NCBI RefSeq assembly: GCF_001439805.1 | Contig: NZ_JYLK01000021.1 | Coordinates: 1-64,000 of the forward strand | Direction of reading: 5' to 3' | DNA from: Pseudomonas trivialis | Lineage (GTDB): Bacteria > Pseudomonadota > Gammaproteobacteria > Pseudomonadales > Pseudomonadaceae | DNA length: 64,000 nucleotides | Part shown: in pieces, positions 53,276-61,173 of the stretch | How the letters are laid out: each line of letters opens with the position of its first letter | Numbering within the stretch: position 1 is the first letter of the stretch | Notes under the pieces: model-generated | Told to the model about the DNA's origin: nothing | Database searches by the model: none | What the model saw: the letters and a program-made list of their open reading frames with translations, nothing else | Position numbers and translations under genes: made by a program

Positions 53276-54670
53276 ATGGCAAGTTTTTCCCACGCGGTGG
53301 GTGCGCAAACCTACCGCTTCGACAGCCTCAAGGACGTGATGGCCAAGGCCAGCCCGGCCCGTTCCGGTGACTTCCTCGCCGGTGTCGCCGCGCAGAACGA
53401 CGGTGAACGGGTTGCCGCGCAAATGGCCCTGGCGAACATCCCGCTCAAGCACTTCCTCGAAGAAGCGCTGATCCCGTATGAACGCGACGAAGTCACCCGG
53501 TTGATCATCGACACCCACGACAAGCAGGCCTTTGCCGTGGTCAGCCACCTGACCGTGGGCGGCCTGCGCGACTGGCTGCTCAGCGATGCCGCCGACGAAC
53601 ATTCCCTGCGCGCCCTGGCGCCCGGGCTGACACCGGAAATGGCCGCTGCCGTGTCCAAGATCATGCGCGTGCAGGACCTGGTGCTGGTGGCGCAGAAGAT
53701 CCGCGTGGTCACCCGCTTTCGCGGCACCATGGGCCTGCGCGGGCGCCTGTCGACGCGCCTGCAACCCAACCACCCCACCGACGAACCGGCGGGCATCGCC
53801 GCGAGCATCCTCGACGGCCTGCTCTACGGCAACGGCGACGCCATGATCGGCATCAACCCGGCCACCGACAGCACGGCCTCGATCTGCGCCATGCTGGAGA
53901 TGCTCGACGCAATCATCCAGCGCTACGAAATTCCCACCCAGGCCTGCGTGCTGACCCACGTCACCACCTCCATCGAGGCCATCAACCGGGGCGTGCCGCT
54001 GGACCTGGTGTTTCAGTCGATTGCCGGCACCGAGGCGGCCAACGCCAGCTTCGGCATCAGCCTGAGCGTGCTGCAGGAAGGTTACGACGCCGGCTTGAGC
54101 CTCAAGCGCGGCACCCTGGGCCAGAACCTGATGTATTTCGAAACCGGCCAGGGCAGTGCGTTGTCCGCCAACGCGCACTTTGGCGTCGACCAGCAAACCT
54201 GCGAAACGCGTGCTTACGCGGTGGCGCGGCATTTCAAGCCGTTTCTGGTCAACACCGTGGTCGGTTTTATCGGGCCCGAGTACCTGTACAACGGCAAGCA
54301 GATCATCCGCGCCGGCCTTGAAGACCACTTCTGCGGCAAGTTGCTCGGCGTGCCCATGGGCTGCGACATCTGCTACACCAACCACGCCGAAGCCGACCAG
54401 GACGACATGGACACCCTGCTGACCCTGCTGGGCGTGGCCGGGATCAACTTCATCATGGGCATCCCCGGCTCCGACGACATCATGCTCAACTACCAGACCA
54501 CCTCGTTCCACGATGCCCTGTACGCACGCCAAACATTAGGTTTAAAGCCAGCGCCGGAATTCGAACAGTGGCTGGCCAAAATGGGCATCTTTACCCAGGC
54601 CGATGGCAAGGTGCAGTTTGGCAACAGCCTGCCACCGGCGTTCCGCCACGCCCTGGCGCAACTCGGATGA
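53276..54670 (+). CDS. eutB: Ethanolamine ammonia-lyase large subunit EutB
   Basis: Catalytic alpha subunit of the adenosylcobalamin-dependent lyase that splits ethanolamine to acetaldehyde and ammonia. The 464-aa protein is full length. Family stretches include FRGTMGLRGRLSTRLQPNHPTD (partly cited), YGNGDAMIGINPATDS, FETGQGSALSANAHFGVDQQT and CDICYTNHAEADQDD. A strong SD (AAGGAG) precedes the ATG. It overlaps eutC by 4 bases. No microcompartment shell genes are nearby, as usual in pseudomonads. Confidence 0.98.
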   Translation: MASFSHAVGAQTYRFDSLKDVMAKASPARSGDFLAGVAAQNDGERVAAQMALANIPLKHFLEEALIPYERDEVTRLIIDTHDKQAFAVVSHLTVGGLRDWLLSDAADEHSLRALAPGLTPEMAAAVSKIMRVQDLVLVAQKIRVVTRFRGTMGLRGRLSTRLQPNHPTDEPAGIAASILDGLLYGNGDAMIGINPATDSTASICAMLEMLDAIIQRYEIPTQACVLTHVTTSIEAINRGVPLDLVFQSIAGTEAANASFGISLSVLQEGYDAGLSLKRGTLGQNLMYFETGQGSALSANAHFGVDQQTCETRAYAVARHFKPFLVNTVVGFIGPEYLYNGKQIIRAGLEDHFCGKLLGVPMGCDICYTNHAEADQDDMDTLLTLLGVAGINFIMGIPGSDDIMLNYQTTSFHDALYARQTLGLKPAPEFEQWLAKMGIFTQADGKVQFGNSLPPAFRHALAQLG

Positions 54671-55500
54671 AGGAGCCACCCGTGTCACTCGACCTGCCTG
54701 ACAACCCGTGGCTGCAATTGCGCCGCCTCACCCCGGCGCGCATCGCTCTGGGCCGCACCGGCACCAGCCTGCCCACCAGTGCGCAGCTGGACTTTCAATT
54801 CGCCCACGCCCAGGCGCGGGATGCGGTACACCTGCCCTTCGATCACGCGGGTTTGAGCAGCCAGCTGGCCGAGCGCGGCCGCGACAGCCTGCTGCTGCAC
54901 AGCGCAGCCAGCGACCGCCACAGCTACCTGCAACGGCCGGACCTGGGCCGACGTCTAAGTGATGAATCAGCCCAAAGCCTGCGCGATTACGCCGCAGCGA
55001 ATCCCGGCGGCGTGGACCTGGCGGTGGTGGTGGCCGATGGTTTATCGGCGCTGGCGGTGCATAAACATACGTTGCCGTTTCTGACGCGCATGGAAGAACA
55101 GACCCGTGCCGAGGGGTGGTCCCTGTCGCCGGTTATCCTGGTGGAACAGGGCCGCGTGGCCGTGGCGGATGAGATCGGTCAGCTGCTCGGCGCCAAAATG
55201 ACGGTCATTCTAATCGGCGAGCGGCCAGGGCTCAGTTCGCCGGACAGCCTGGGCCTGTATTTCACCTACAACCCCAAGGTTGGCCTCAACGACGCCAATC
55301 GCAACTGCATTTCCAATGTGCGCCTCGAAGGCCTGAGCTACGGCATGGCGGCTCATCGCCTGCTGTACTTGATGCGAGAGGCGTGTCGCCGGCAGCTGTC
55401 GGGGGTCAACCTCAAGGATGAGGCGCAGGTTCAAACCCTCGAATCCGACGATCCCGACCTGATCAAAGGAAACTTCCTGCTCAGCCCGCCCAGCGACTGA
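54667..55500 (+). CDS. eutC: Ethanolamine ammonia-lyase small subunit EutC
   Basis: Beta subunit of ethanolamine ammonia-lyase, contributing to the cobalamin-binding site. The 277-aa protein has RLTPARIALGRTG near the start, the LDFQFAHAQARDAVH stretch, the central LAVVVADGLSALAVHKH and the late GERPGLSSPDSLGLYFTYNPK region. I start it at the ATG overlapping the eutB stop (ATGA). A GTG five codons later, 6 bases behind AAGGAG, is an equally plausible start. Confidence 0.96.
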   Translation: MKEPPVSLDLPDNPWLQLRRLTPARIALGRTGTSLPTSAQLDFQFAHAQARDAVHLPFDHAGLSSQLAERGRDSLLLHSAASDRHSYLQRPDLGRRLSDESAQSLRDYAAANPGGVDLAVVVADGLSALAVHKHTLPFLTRMEEQTRAEGWSLSPVILVEQGRVAVADEIGQLLGAKMTVILIGERPGLSSPDSLGLYFTYNPKVGLNDANRNCISNVRLEGLSYGMAAHRLLYLMREACRRQLSGVNLKDEAQVQTLESDDPDLIKGNFLLSPPSD

Positions 55501-55590
55501 TCGCGGCACGATTGCGCTTTTTCGCGTCCTTAGGCAGCATCAAGTCACGGCCGCTCCTGTGGTCATATCCTTTGGAAGTTGAGGCCTGGC

Positions 55591-56049
55591 ATGCGGATTA
55601 CTCAAGCGACCCTGGAACACCTGGACCTGTTGACCCCGCTGTTCGTCAAATACCGCGAATTCTACGGCGCGCTGCCGTTACCGGATTCGTCGCGGGGCTT
55701 TCTGGAAAAGCGCCTGCGCCGTAAAGAGTCGGTGATTTACCTGGCACTGGCCGATGACGACGACAAGCGGCTGCTGGGGTTCTGCCAGCTGTACCCGAGC
55801 TTTTCCTCGTTGTCGCTCAAGCGCGTGTGGATCCTCAACGACATCTATGTGGCCGAGGATGCGCGCCGGCAACTGGTGGCCGACAACCTGATGCGCACCG
55901 CGAAGAAAATGGCCAGGGATACCCACGCGGTGCGGCTGCGGGTGTCGACCAGCAGTGACAATGAAGTGGCGCAGAAGACGTATGAGTCCATAGGTTTTCG
56001 CGAAGACACCGAATTCAGGAATTACGTTCTGCCGATCAACGAAGACTGA
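55591..56049 (+). CDS. GNAT-family N-acetyltransferase
   Basis: 152-aa acetyltransferase with the GNAT fold. The acetyl-CoA region is around VWILNDIYVAEDARRQLVADNLM; the usual R/Q-x-x-G-x-G/A loop is degenerate here (ARRQLVA). The C-terminal motif B is in RVSTSSDNEVAQKTYESIGF. The acceptor is unknown. The start MRITQATLEHLDLL is typical and lies 4 codons inside the longest frame. It lies after the ethanolamine genes and before a short REP hairpin. Confidence 0.88.
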   Translation: MRITQATLEHLDLLTPLFVKYREFYGALPLPDSSRGFLEKRLRRKESVIYLALADDDDKRLLGFCQLYPSFSSLSLKRVWILNDIYVAEDARRQLVADNLMRTAKKMARDTHAVRLRVSTSSDNEVAQKTYESIGFREDTEFRNYVLPINED

Positions 56050-56073
56050 GGCAAAAGCCCCCGCAGCGCCTAT

Positions 56074-56091
56074 GTGGGAGTTCCCTCCCAC
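56074..56091. repeat. Short REP-like hairpin
   Basis: GTGGGAGTTCCCTCCCAC folds to a 6-7-base stem and looks like a shortened member of the GTGGGAGGGG REP family. It lies just after the acetyltransferase gene and may act as its stop. Confidence 0.6.
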
Positions 56092-56260
56092 GTTTGGAAC
56101 CACGACACGCCCCGCTACAAAAGCCGCACGCTTTTCAGCGTTCAATCCGTATAATGCGGACCTTTCCAGGGTTGTAAGAAATGCGACAGTCACTTGTAGC
56201 CTTATTGCCCGAGCCTCCGCACAGGCCTGCCGAGTCGGGCCGTTCACACAGGTGCCATCC

Positions 56261-56917
56261 ATGGATTTCAACCCGCTTGACCTGATCCTGCATCTCGACG
56301 TGTACCTCGACATGCTGGTAACCAACTACGGTCCGTGGATCTACGCCATTCTCTTCCTGGTCATTTTTTGCGAAACAGGCCTGGTGGTCATGCCCTTCCT
56401 GCCAGGTGACTCCCTGCTGTTTATTGCCGGCGCCGTCGCTGCCGGTGGCGGCATGGACCCGGTACTGCTCGGCGGCCTGTTGATGCTGGCTGCAATACTT
56501 GGCGACAGCACCAACTATGTCATCGGGCGAACCGCAGGAGAACGCCTGTTCAGCAACCCGAACTCGAAGATCTTCCGCCGCGACTACCTGCAAAAAACCC
56601 ATGATTTCTACGACAAGCACGGCGGCAAAACCGTGACCCTGGCGCGCTTCCTGCCGATCCTGCGCACCTTTGCGCCGTTTGTGGCCGGCATCGCCAAAAT
56701 GCCCTACCCGCGCTTCTTCGGGTTCAGCGTGCTGGGCACCATTCTCTGGGTGGGTGGCCTGGTAACCCTGGGCTACTTCTTCGGCAACGTGCCGTTTATC
56801 AAGAAGAACCTGTCGCTGCTGGTGGTGTTCATCATCCTGCTGTCGCTGGTGCCGATGATCATTGGCGTGTTCCGCAGCCGTTTCGGTCGCGCGTCCTCCG
56901 AAGCCAAGCCGCAGTAA
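56261..56917 (+). CDS. DedA-family membrane protein
   Basis: 218-aa DedA/VTT-domain protein, a likely lipid (undecaprenyl-phosphate or phospholipid) flippase. Motifs are FCETGLVVMPFLPGDSLLF, GDSTNYVIGRTAGERLF, the arginine-containing LARFLPILRTFAPFVAGIAKMPY (partly cited) and a terminal helix near 195. It is the second DedA domain in the window; the first is fused to PAP2. The ATG at 56261 gives the standard short N-terminus. mtfA follows after 6 bases. Confidence 0.93.
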   Translation: MDFNPLDLILHLDVYLDMLVTNYGPWIYAILFLVIFCETGLVVMPFLPGDSLLFIAGAVAAGGGMDPVLLGGLLMLAAILGDSTNYVIGRTAGERLFSNPNSKIFRRDYLQKTHDFYDKHGGKTVTLARFLPILRTFAPFVAGIAKMPYPRFFGFSVLGTILWVGGLVTLGYFFGNVPFIKKNLSLLVVFIILLSLVPMIIGVFRSRFGRASSEAKPQ

Positions 56918-56923
56918 CCGGCC

Positions 56924-57739
56924 ATGTGGTCCCTCAGCGCCTGGCGTCGCCGGCGCCTGCTGGCCCGGCACCCGGTCGCCGATGACACCTGGCAGCGGGT
57001 GCGCAGCTACCTGAGCTTCCTCGACGGCCTCACCGCCGAACAGGATCAGTGGTTGCGCGAAGCCTGCATCCTCTTCCTTGCCGACAAACACCTCACCGCC
57101 CTGCCCGGCGTCGACCTGCACCAGGAACAACGCCTGCTGCTCGCCGCCCAGGCGCAGTTGCCGCTGATGCACTTGGGCGATCTCGACTGGTACCAGGGCT
57201 TCCACGAAATCGTGCTGTACCCCGACGACTTCCTCAGTCCCCAGCGCCATCGTGATGCCAGTGGCGTGGAGCACGAGTGGGACGGCGAGCACAGCGGCGA
57301 AGCCTGGCAGCAGGGCCCGGTGATTCTCGCCTGGCCTGGGGTGCTGGCCAGCGGCAATTGGGAAGGCTACAACCTGGTGATCCACGAACTTGCTCACAAG
57401 CTCGACATGCTCACCGGCGACGCCAATGGCCTGCCGCCGCTGCACAACGACATGCGTGTGCAGGAATGGGCCAGCGCGATGCAAGACGCCTTCGATGACC
57501 TCAATCGCCAACTGGATGCCGACCCCGACGTCGAGACGCTTATCGACCCCTACGCGGCGGAAAACCCGGCGGAATTCTTCGCCGTCACCAGCGAATATTT
57601 TTTCAGTGCCCCGGATTTACTGGTCGACAGTTATCCAGAGGTGTACGCCCAACTCAGCCGTTTTTATCGCCAGGATCCCCTGGCCCGCCTGCGCCACCTG
57701 CAAGCCCACGACCCGCGCTACCAGCCGCCGGTTGAATGA
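56924..57739 (+). CDS. mtfA: Zinc peptidase MtfA
   Basis: 271-aa M90-family metallopeptidase. The zinc motif HEXXH is present as VIHELAHKLDML, and a downstream Glu is in PAEFFAVTSEYFF. In E. coli MtfA binds and inactivates the glucose repressor Mlc. Pseudomonads lack that PTS circuit in its enteric form, so the local target is uncertain. The gene starts 6 bases after the DedA-like gene and is probably co-transcribed. Confidence 0.93.
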   Translation: MWSLSAWRRRRLLARHPVADDTWQRVRSYLSFLDGLTAEQDQWLREACILFLADKHLTALPGVDLHQEQRLLLAAQAQLPLMHLGDLDWYQGFHEIVLYPDDFLSPQRHRDASGVEHEWDGEHSGEAWQQGPVILAWPGVLASGNWEGYNLVIHELAHKLDMLTGDANGLPPLHNDMRVQEWASAMQDAFDDLNRQLDADPDVETLIDPYAAENPAEFFAVTSEYFFSAPDLLVDSYPEVYAQLSRFYRQDPLARLRHLQAHDPRYQPPVE

Positions 57740-57848
57740 CCGTACGACGTCTGGCGCATGGCATCGGCGTCAGAATATGCCTATAATCGCCGCCACTTTT
57801 AGGCCAATCCGGCCATGTCATATGGCCAACTAACGGGGGCAACGCCCA

Positions 57849-58376
57849 ATGAGCTACAGCAAGATTCCGGCTGGCAAAGACCTGCCGAACGACATCTACG
57901 TCGCCATCGAAATTCCGGCCAACCACGCGCCGATCAAATACGAAATCGACAAAGACAGCGACTGCCTGTTCGTTGACCGTTTCATGGCCACCCCGATGTT
58001 CTACCCGGCCAACTACGGTTTCATCCCCAACACCCTGGCCGACGACGGTGACCCCCTCGACGTGCTGGTCGTGACCCCTTACCCGGTTACGCCAGGCTCG
58101 GTTATCCGCGCCCGCCCGGTGGGCATCCTGAACATGACCGACGACGGCGGCGGCGACGCCAAGGTAATCGCGGTGCCACACGACAAGCTGTCCCAATTGT
58201 ACGTGGACGTGAAGGAATACACCGACCTGCCACCCCTGTTGCTGGAGCAGATCAAACACTTCTTCGAGAACTACAAAGACCTCGAAAAAGGCAAATGGGT
58301 GAAGATTGAAGGCTGGGGCAATGCAGACGCCGCCCGCGCCGAGATCATGAAGTCGGTGGCGGCCTACAAAGGCTGA
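57849..58376 (+). CDS. ppa: Inorganic pyrophosphatase Ppa
   Basis: Soluble family I pyrophosphatase of 175 aa, pulling biosynthetic reactions forward by hydrolysing PPi. The catalytic signature is DGDPLDVLVVTPYP (metal-binding aspartates), with upstream PANYGFIPNTLADD and C-terminal KDLEKGKWVKIEGW. A TATAAT hexamer lies at 57782-57787. A strong intrinsic terminator follows the gene, which marks the border between core genes and the accessory patch to the right. Confidence 0.97.
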   Translation: MSYSKIPAGKDLPNDIYVAIEIPANHAPIKYEIDKDSDCLFVDRFMATPMFYPANYGFIPNTLADDGDPLDVLVVTPYPVTPGSVIRARPVGILNMTDDGGGDAKVIAVPHDKLSQLYVDVKEYTDLPPLLLEQIKHFFENYKDLEKGKWVKIEGWGNADAARAEIMKSVAAYKG

Positions 58377-58397
58377 TCCCTTCATTGCCTCGCACAT

Positions 58398-58427
58398 AAA
58401 AAAGCCCCGATCATTCGGGGCTTTTTT
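58398..58427 (+). terminator. Intrinsic terminator of ppa
   Basis: The stem AAGCCCCGA-TCAT-TCGGGGCTT, flanked by A6 and T6 runs, is a textbook bidirectional Rho-independent terminator 21 bases after the ppa stop. Confidence 0.93.
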
Positions 58428-58465
58428 ATGGGCGCAACTAAACGTCAAGTTCAACTAACAGCAAA

Positions 58466-58578
58466 CAGAGTTTAGAACGCCTATAAAGTTGAAAAATCAG
58501 GCCACAACCAAGTAAAAGCCTACAGGCGCAATTCAACGCATGGTTTATTTGATTAGTTTTCTTGGCCAGTAAACTCTG
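58466..58578 (+). promoter_or_regulatory. Inverted 9-base operator-like pair in the repressor leader
   Basis: CAGAGTTTA (58466-58474) and its exact complement TAAACTCTG (58570-58578) flank the promoter region of the S24-type repressor; the right half ends 5 bases before its start codon. TTCAAC/GTTGAA hexamers also recur between them. The arrangement suits autoregulation by a dimeric repressor binding two half-sites with looping. Confidence 0.45.
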
Positions 58579-58583
58579 CGTTT

Positions 58584-59360
58584 ATGAATACATCAGGTGA
58601 TCGTTTAAAAGCACTATTAAGGGAAGTTCATCTTTCCGCCTCCGACTTCGCCAAGAACCGCGGCGTCACGCCCCAGCACGTGAACAACTGGTTCAAACGC
58701 GGCGTGCCCATGGGCCGACTCAACGAGATCGCAGAGCTGTTATGCGTCTCCAGCCGTTGGCTGCGCACTGGCACAGGCCCCAAACATCCTCCGGCCAACT
58801 TCCTGCTCGAAGGCCCGGGAACCACGAAAGGACTCACCTACGTCCGCGAGGAAAGCGGCAAATACCTGACAAACCCAGCCTGTCTCCCGGAAAAACTCGA
58901 CGTGGAGCTCCCCCTCCACCCCACGTTCACCTCCACCGAGCGCATCCGCGTCTCCCTGCACACCCTTGACACCCTCAACGTAAACCCCGACCGCGCGGTA
59001 GGCGCCTACATGGTCGACAACAGCATGATCGACATCATCCAACAAGGCGCCACCCTCGCCATCGACCGAGGCCGCACCCAAATCATCGACGGCGAAATCT
59101 ACGCCGTGGAGCACGACGGCATGCTGCGCATCAAATACCTCTACAACCGGCCCGGTGGCGGATTGCGGATGCGCAGCCACAATGCCGCCGAGCATCCGGA
59201 TGAATACCTCACCTACGATGAGCGCTTCGAACAAAACTTCCTGATCGTAGGCTGGGTGTTCTGGTGGTCCACCCTGAATAACCGCCGCCCACCGGTACCG
59301 CTGGACGATCACTTATTGGGCTGGGAAGGCTCTAAATCGGACCCGGAGGTGGGCAACTGA
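58584..59360 (+). CDS. LexA/CI-like S24-family repressor (PrtR type)
   Basis: 258-aa regulator. An N-terminal helix-turn-helix (about 8-50, FAKNRGVTPQHVNNWFKRG) is followed by a C-terminal S24/LexA-like domain (about 125-235). The latter has the nucleophile Ser in VDNSMIDII and a candidate Lys in LRIKYL. No Ala-Gly or Cys-Gly cleavage dipeptide is visible in the linker (about 60-120), so RecA-stimulated self-cleavage is doubtful. It resembles prophage and pyocin repressors, yet no phage or tailocin genes lie alongside; it may act on a locus elsewhere or be a remnant. Confidence 0.85.
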   Translation: MNTSGDRLKALLREVHLSASDFAKNRGVTPQHVNNWFKRGVPMGRLNEIAELLCVSSRWLRTGTGPKHPPANFLLEGPGTTKGLTYVREESGKYLTNPACLPEKLDVELPLHPTFTSTERIRVSLHTLDTLNVNPDRAVGAYMVDNSMIDIIQQGATLAIDRGRTQIIDGEIYAVEHDGMLRIKYLYNRPGGGLRMRSHNAAEHPDEYLTYDERFEQNFLIVGWVFWWSTLNNRRPPVPLDDHLLGWEGSKSDPEVGN

Positions 59361-59541
59361 GATAAATGTGGGTATCATCCGCCGCACATTTGGCAGGGGG
59401 TGGCTTTGCGCTATCTATCCTGCCTGGCGATGCGGAGGAGTTCCCGCGGATGCCCCTGCTATTCAGCCCGACGCGATGTGGGCTGAGCGATTTGAAGGCT
59501 GGTGAGGTTTGTCAGAAGCAAGCCGAAGCAGTCAGCGAGAA

Positions 59542-59845
59542 GCCGGCCACAAGCCGGCTTTTTAATGCCTGTAAAAAACCTCGCTCCAGCCGTTGCATCA
59601 AGCCGGCCGCATGCACTCCACAGCCCGCTCCGCCACCATTTTCGCCATGTCCACCAAATGCATCACCGCCCGCTGTGGCGCAGCTACCGGCTGTGCGAGC
59701 GCCTGCGAAGTTGCCACTGCACATTGCAGCAGCTCGGCTACACGCACCCAGGCATCTTCAAAGCTCAGTTCTTCATTGACAGTGAATGGGTTAGTTGAAG
59801 TCGATGACAGCGAATCCGAACGAACGTTATCCATAGCAAAACCTC
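59542..59845. repeat. Direct repeat, copy 1 (DUF3077-like gene and 3' hairpin)
   Basis: This copy matches the segment starting at 61174 with only two mismatches over the first 249 bases, then diverges in the first codons and leader of the gene. It begins with the hairpin GCCGGCCACAAGCCGGC. It points to a recent duplication flanking the HsdR/IS66 remnant and the toxin-antitoxin pair. Confidence 0.95.
59598..59834 (-). CDS. DUF3077-like small protein, copy 1
   Basis: 78-aa helical protein resembling the Pseudomonas DUF3077 group. Typical features are NPFTVNEELSFEDAWVRVAELL, a central AVATSQALAQPVA and the C-terminal AVMHLVDMAKMVAERAVECM (partly cited). Function is unknown. It differs from copy 2 mainly in the first 18 residues (copy 1 MDNVRSDSLSSTSTNPF). 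Its leader keeps the GTTTAGTCGCG element seen before copy 2 but diverges beyond it, and it lacks the SD-hiding hairpin. Confidence 0.75.
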   Translation of the reverse strand: MDNVRSDSLSSTSTNPFTVNEELSFEDAWVRVAELLQCAVATSQALAQPVAAPQRAVMHLVDMAKMVAERAVECMRPA

Positions 59846-59933
59846 TAGCAGTAAGTGAATACCACCGTCATTTCGCGACTAAACGAATGTATCCGATCCA
59901 TAACCCCCGCCTACCCAACAGTGTGTTAACGGT

Positions 59934-60182
59934 TTATCGTGGCATTTCTGGCGAGCAGTTCCACGGCAGCAAGGCTTCATAATCTTCAAGCGACGAAGCC
60001 TGAGGCAGCCGCTCCAGTACGTGGCGCAGCCACGTATAGGGCTCTTGGCCGTTGACCTTGGCTGTCTCGACCACGCTGTAGATCTTTGCGCTGGCAGCGG
60101 CGCCGTTGACGGTATCGCTGAACAACCAAGCTTTACGTCCGATCACAAACGGCTTGATCGCTCTTTCAGCAGGGTGAACGAG
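59934..60182 (-). mobile_element. IS66-family transposase fragment (TnpC C-terminus)
   Basis: The stretch encodes only the last 82 residues of an IS66-type transposase, including IGRKAWLFSDT and YEALLPWNC. I could not recognise terminal inverted repeats or the accessory genes tnpA/tnpB, so it is a dead fragment. Confidence 0.85.
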
Positions 60183-60440
60183 CCCCGTATCTGTCGGGCG
60201 TTCACGCACGGCTACGCCAACACCTGCGGACAGGTTGAGATCTTTCATGTCTTGGATAACCCAACCGGCCTTTTCAAGCTTAGGGTCGATTTGCTGACGA
60301 GCTTTTAACTCTGGCGTCATGATGCTGATCCCTGCAAATTCCGCACTATTGAATTGAACCAATAACAACCAAGCACTTAGGTCTTTCTGGAGACTGGGCT
60401 GACCGATTTCAAACCGCTGAAAATACGCAGCCTTGCTCAA
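59934..60440 (-). pseudogene. Chimeric remnant: HsdR N-terminus joined to IS66 transposase C-terminus
   Basis: An open frame of 168 codons made of unrelated pieces. Residues 41-86 (MTPELKARQQIDPKLEKAGW, AVRERPTDTG) match the N-terminus of type I restriction HsdR proteins. Residues 87-168 (RAIKPFVIGRKAWLFSDTVNG, VETAKVNGQEPYTWLRHVLE; both partly cited) match the C-terminus of IS66 TnpC. The junction is in frame at about 60182. The start would be TTG. Neither half is complete, so a deletion or recombination between an HsdR gene and an IS66 copy is inferred. Confidence 0.85.
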
Positions 60441-60730
60441 TAACCGACTTCTTTCTGATGCCGAAAGGCCAATACATAGACAGCATCATCCGCGCGCTCA
60501 TGCCGATAGAGCGCAACATAGCCCGAATCGCCAAACTCGATGATCAGCTCACGCAGTTCCGGCAGTTCTGGAAATGGGCGACCTACTTCTGGGTCTTCTT
60601 CCAGTCGAGCGAGCTGTCGCTCAATCACCTGGGCAGCTCGCCGAGCTACCTGCGGACCTTTCTCGACAAGAAACTGACGACAGCGCTCCAACCCTTGTGC
60701 AGCACCTTCGGTGATAATTACTCGTGGCAC
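60437..60730 (-). CDS. RelE/ParE-family toxin
   Basis: 97-aa ParE-like toxin of a type II toxin-antitoxin pair. Typical elements are ITEGAAQGLERCRQFL at the start, the helix AAQVIERQLARLEEDPEVGRP (partly cited), LRELIIEFGDSGYVALYRHE and the late VYVLAFRHQKEVGY. ParE proteins usually act on DNA gyrase, whereas RelE relatives cut mRNA; the conserved tail fits ParE. It overlaps the antitoxin gene by 13 bases, giving the usual antitoxin-first order. Confidence 0.92.
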   Translation of the reverse strand: MPRVIITEGAAQGLERCRQFLVEKGPQVARRAAQVIERQLARLEEDPEVGRPFPELPELRELIIEFGDSGYVALYRHERADDAVYVLAFRHQKEVGY

Positions 60731-60990
60731 TTAGGAAGCTCCGCCTCAGCCTCAGTACCCCAGGTATTGAGCCAGGCCCGAGTCTCTTGGCCGGTCAGAT
60801 GCCGACCTGTTTCCTGATACGCCGCCCACGACGCCAAGGCTTCTTGCTTGAAACTCTCACGGGCTTCCTCGCGCTCAACGTACTGCGCTATCGCTTCGCG
60901 CATAATCCAGTGGGACGAACGTTGACGCAGACCAGCCAAGTGCTGAATACGATTTTTCAACTCGTCATCGATCTTGATGGAAGTGGCCAT
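60718..60990 (-). CDS. RHH (CopG/ParD-type) antitoxin
   Basis: 90-aa antitoxin with an N-terminal ribbon-helix-helix DNA-binding domain (ATSIKIDDELKNRIQHLAGL, then SSHWIMREAIAQYVEREEA). A C-terminal acidic tail probably wraps the toxin. The start MATSIKIDD follows a GAGG SD and lies 20 bases downstream of a perfect palindrome, the likely autorepression operator. It is co-transcribed with the ParE-like toxin. Confidence 0.92.
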   Translation of the reverse strand: MATSIKIDDELKNRIQHLAGLRQRSSHWIMREAIAQYVEREEARESFKQEALASWAAYQETGRHLTGQETRAWLNTWGTEAEAELPKCHE

Positions 60991-61009
60991 AGCCGAACCC
61001 TCGCTATCT

Positions 61010-61024
61010 AAAGGTATTACCTTT
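61010..61024. promoter_or_regulatory. Operator palindrome of the toxin-antitoxin operon
   Basis: AAAGGTATTACCTTT is a perfect 7-1-7 palindrome upstream of the antitoxin start; a further AAGGTA half-site lies at 61029-61034. RHH antitoxins bind such short repeated palindromes cooperatively. Confidence 0.65.
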
Positions 61025-61173
61025 GGATAAGGTATCAGTCGCCCGGTGTATCTGTCCACGCGTCAAGAAGCCGGACGATGTCACGCAGAACCTGGATGGG
61101 GGGACAAGCGGGGGGACAGAAATACGATTAAAAAATAAACCTATATAAATCAATATATTGGATATTTAAAAAC

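Noticed and set aside
59366..59779. 137-codon plus-strand frame after the S24 repressor
   Set aside because: Its second half is the complement of the DUF3077-like gene and its first half has no family character or good SD. I see nothing else in 59361-59541.
61060..61173. GGGGGGACAAGCGGGGGGACAG direct repeat as an attachment site or IS end
   Set aside because: The short GGGGGGACA duplication is suggestive, but no integrase, matching second site or transposase end was found; it remains unexplained.
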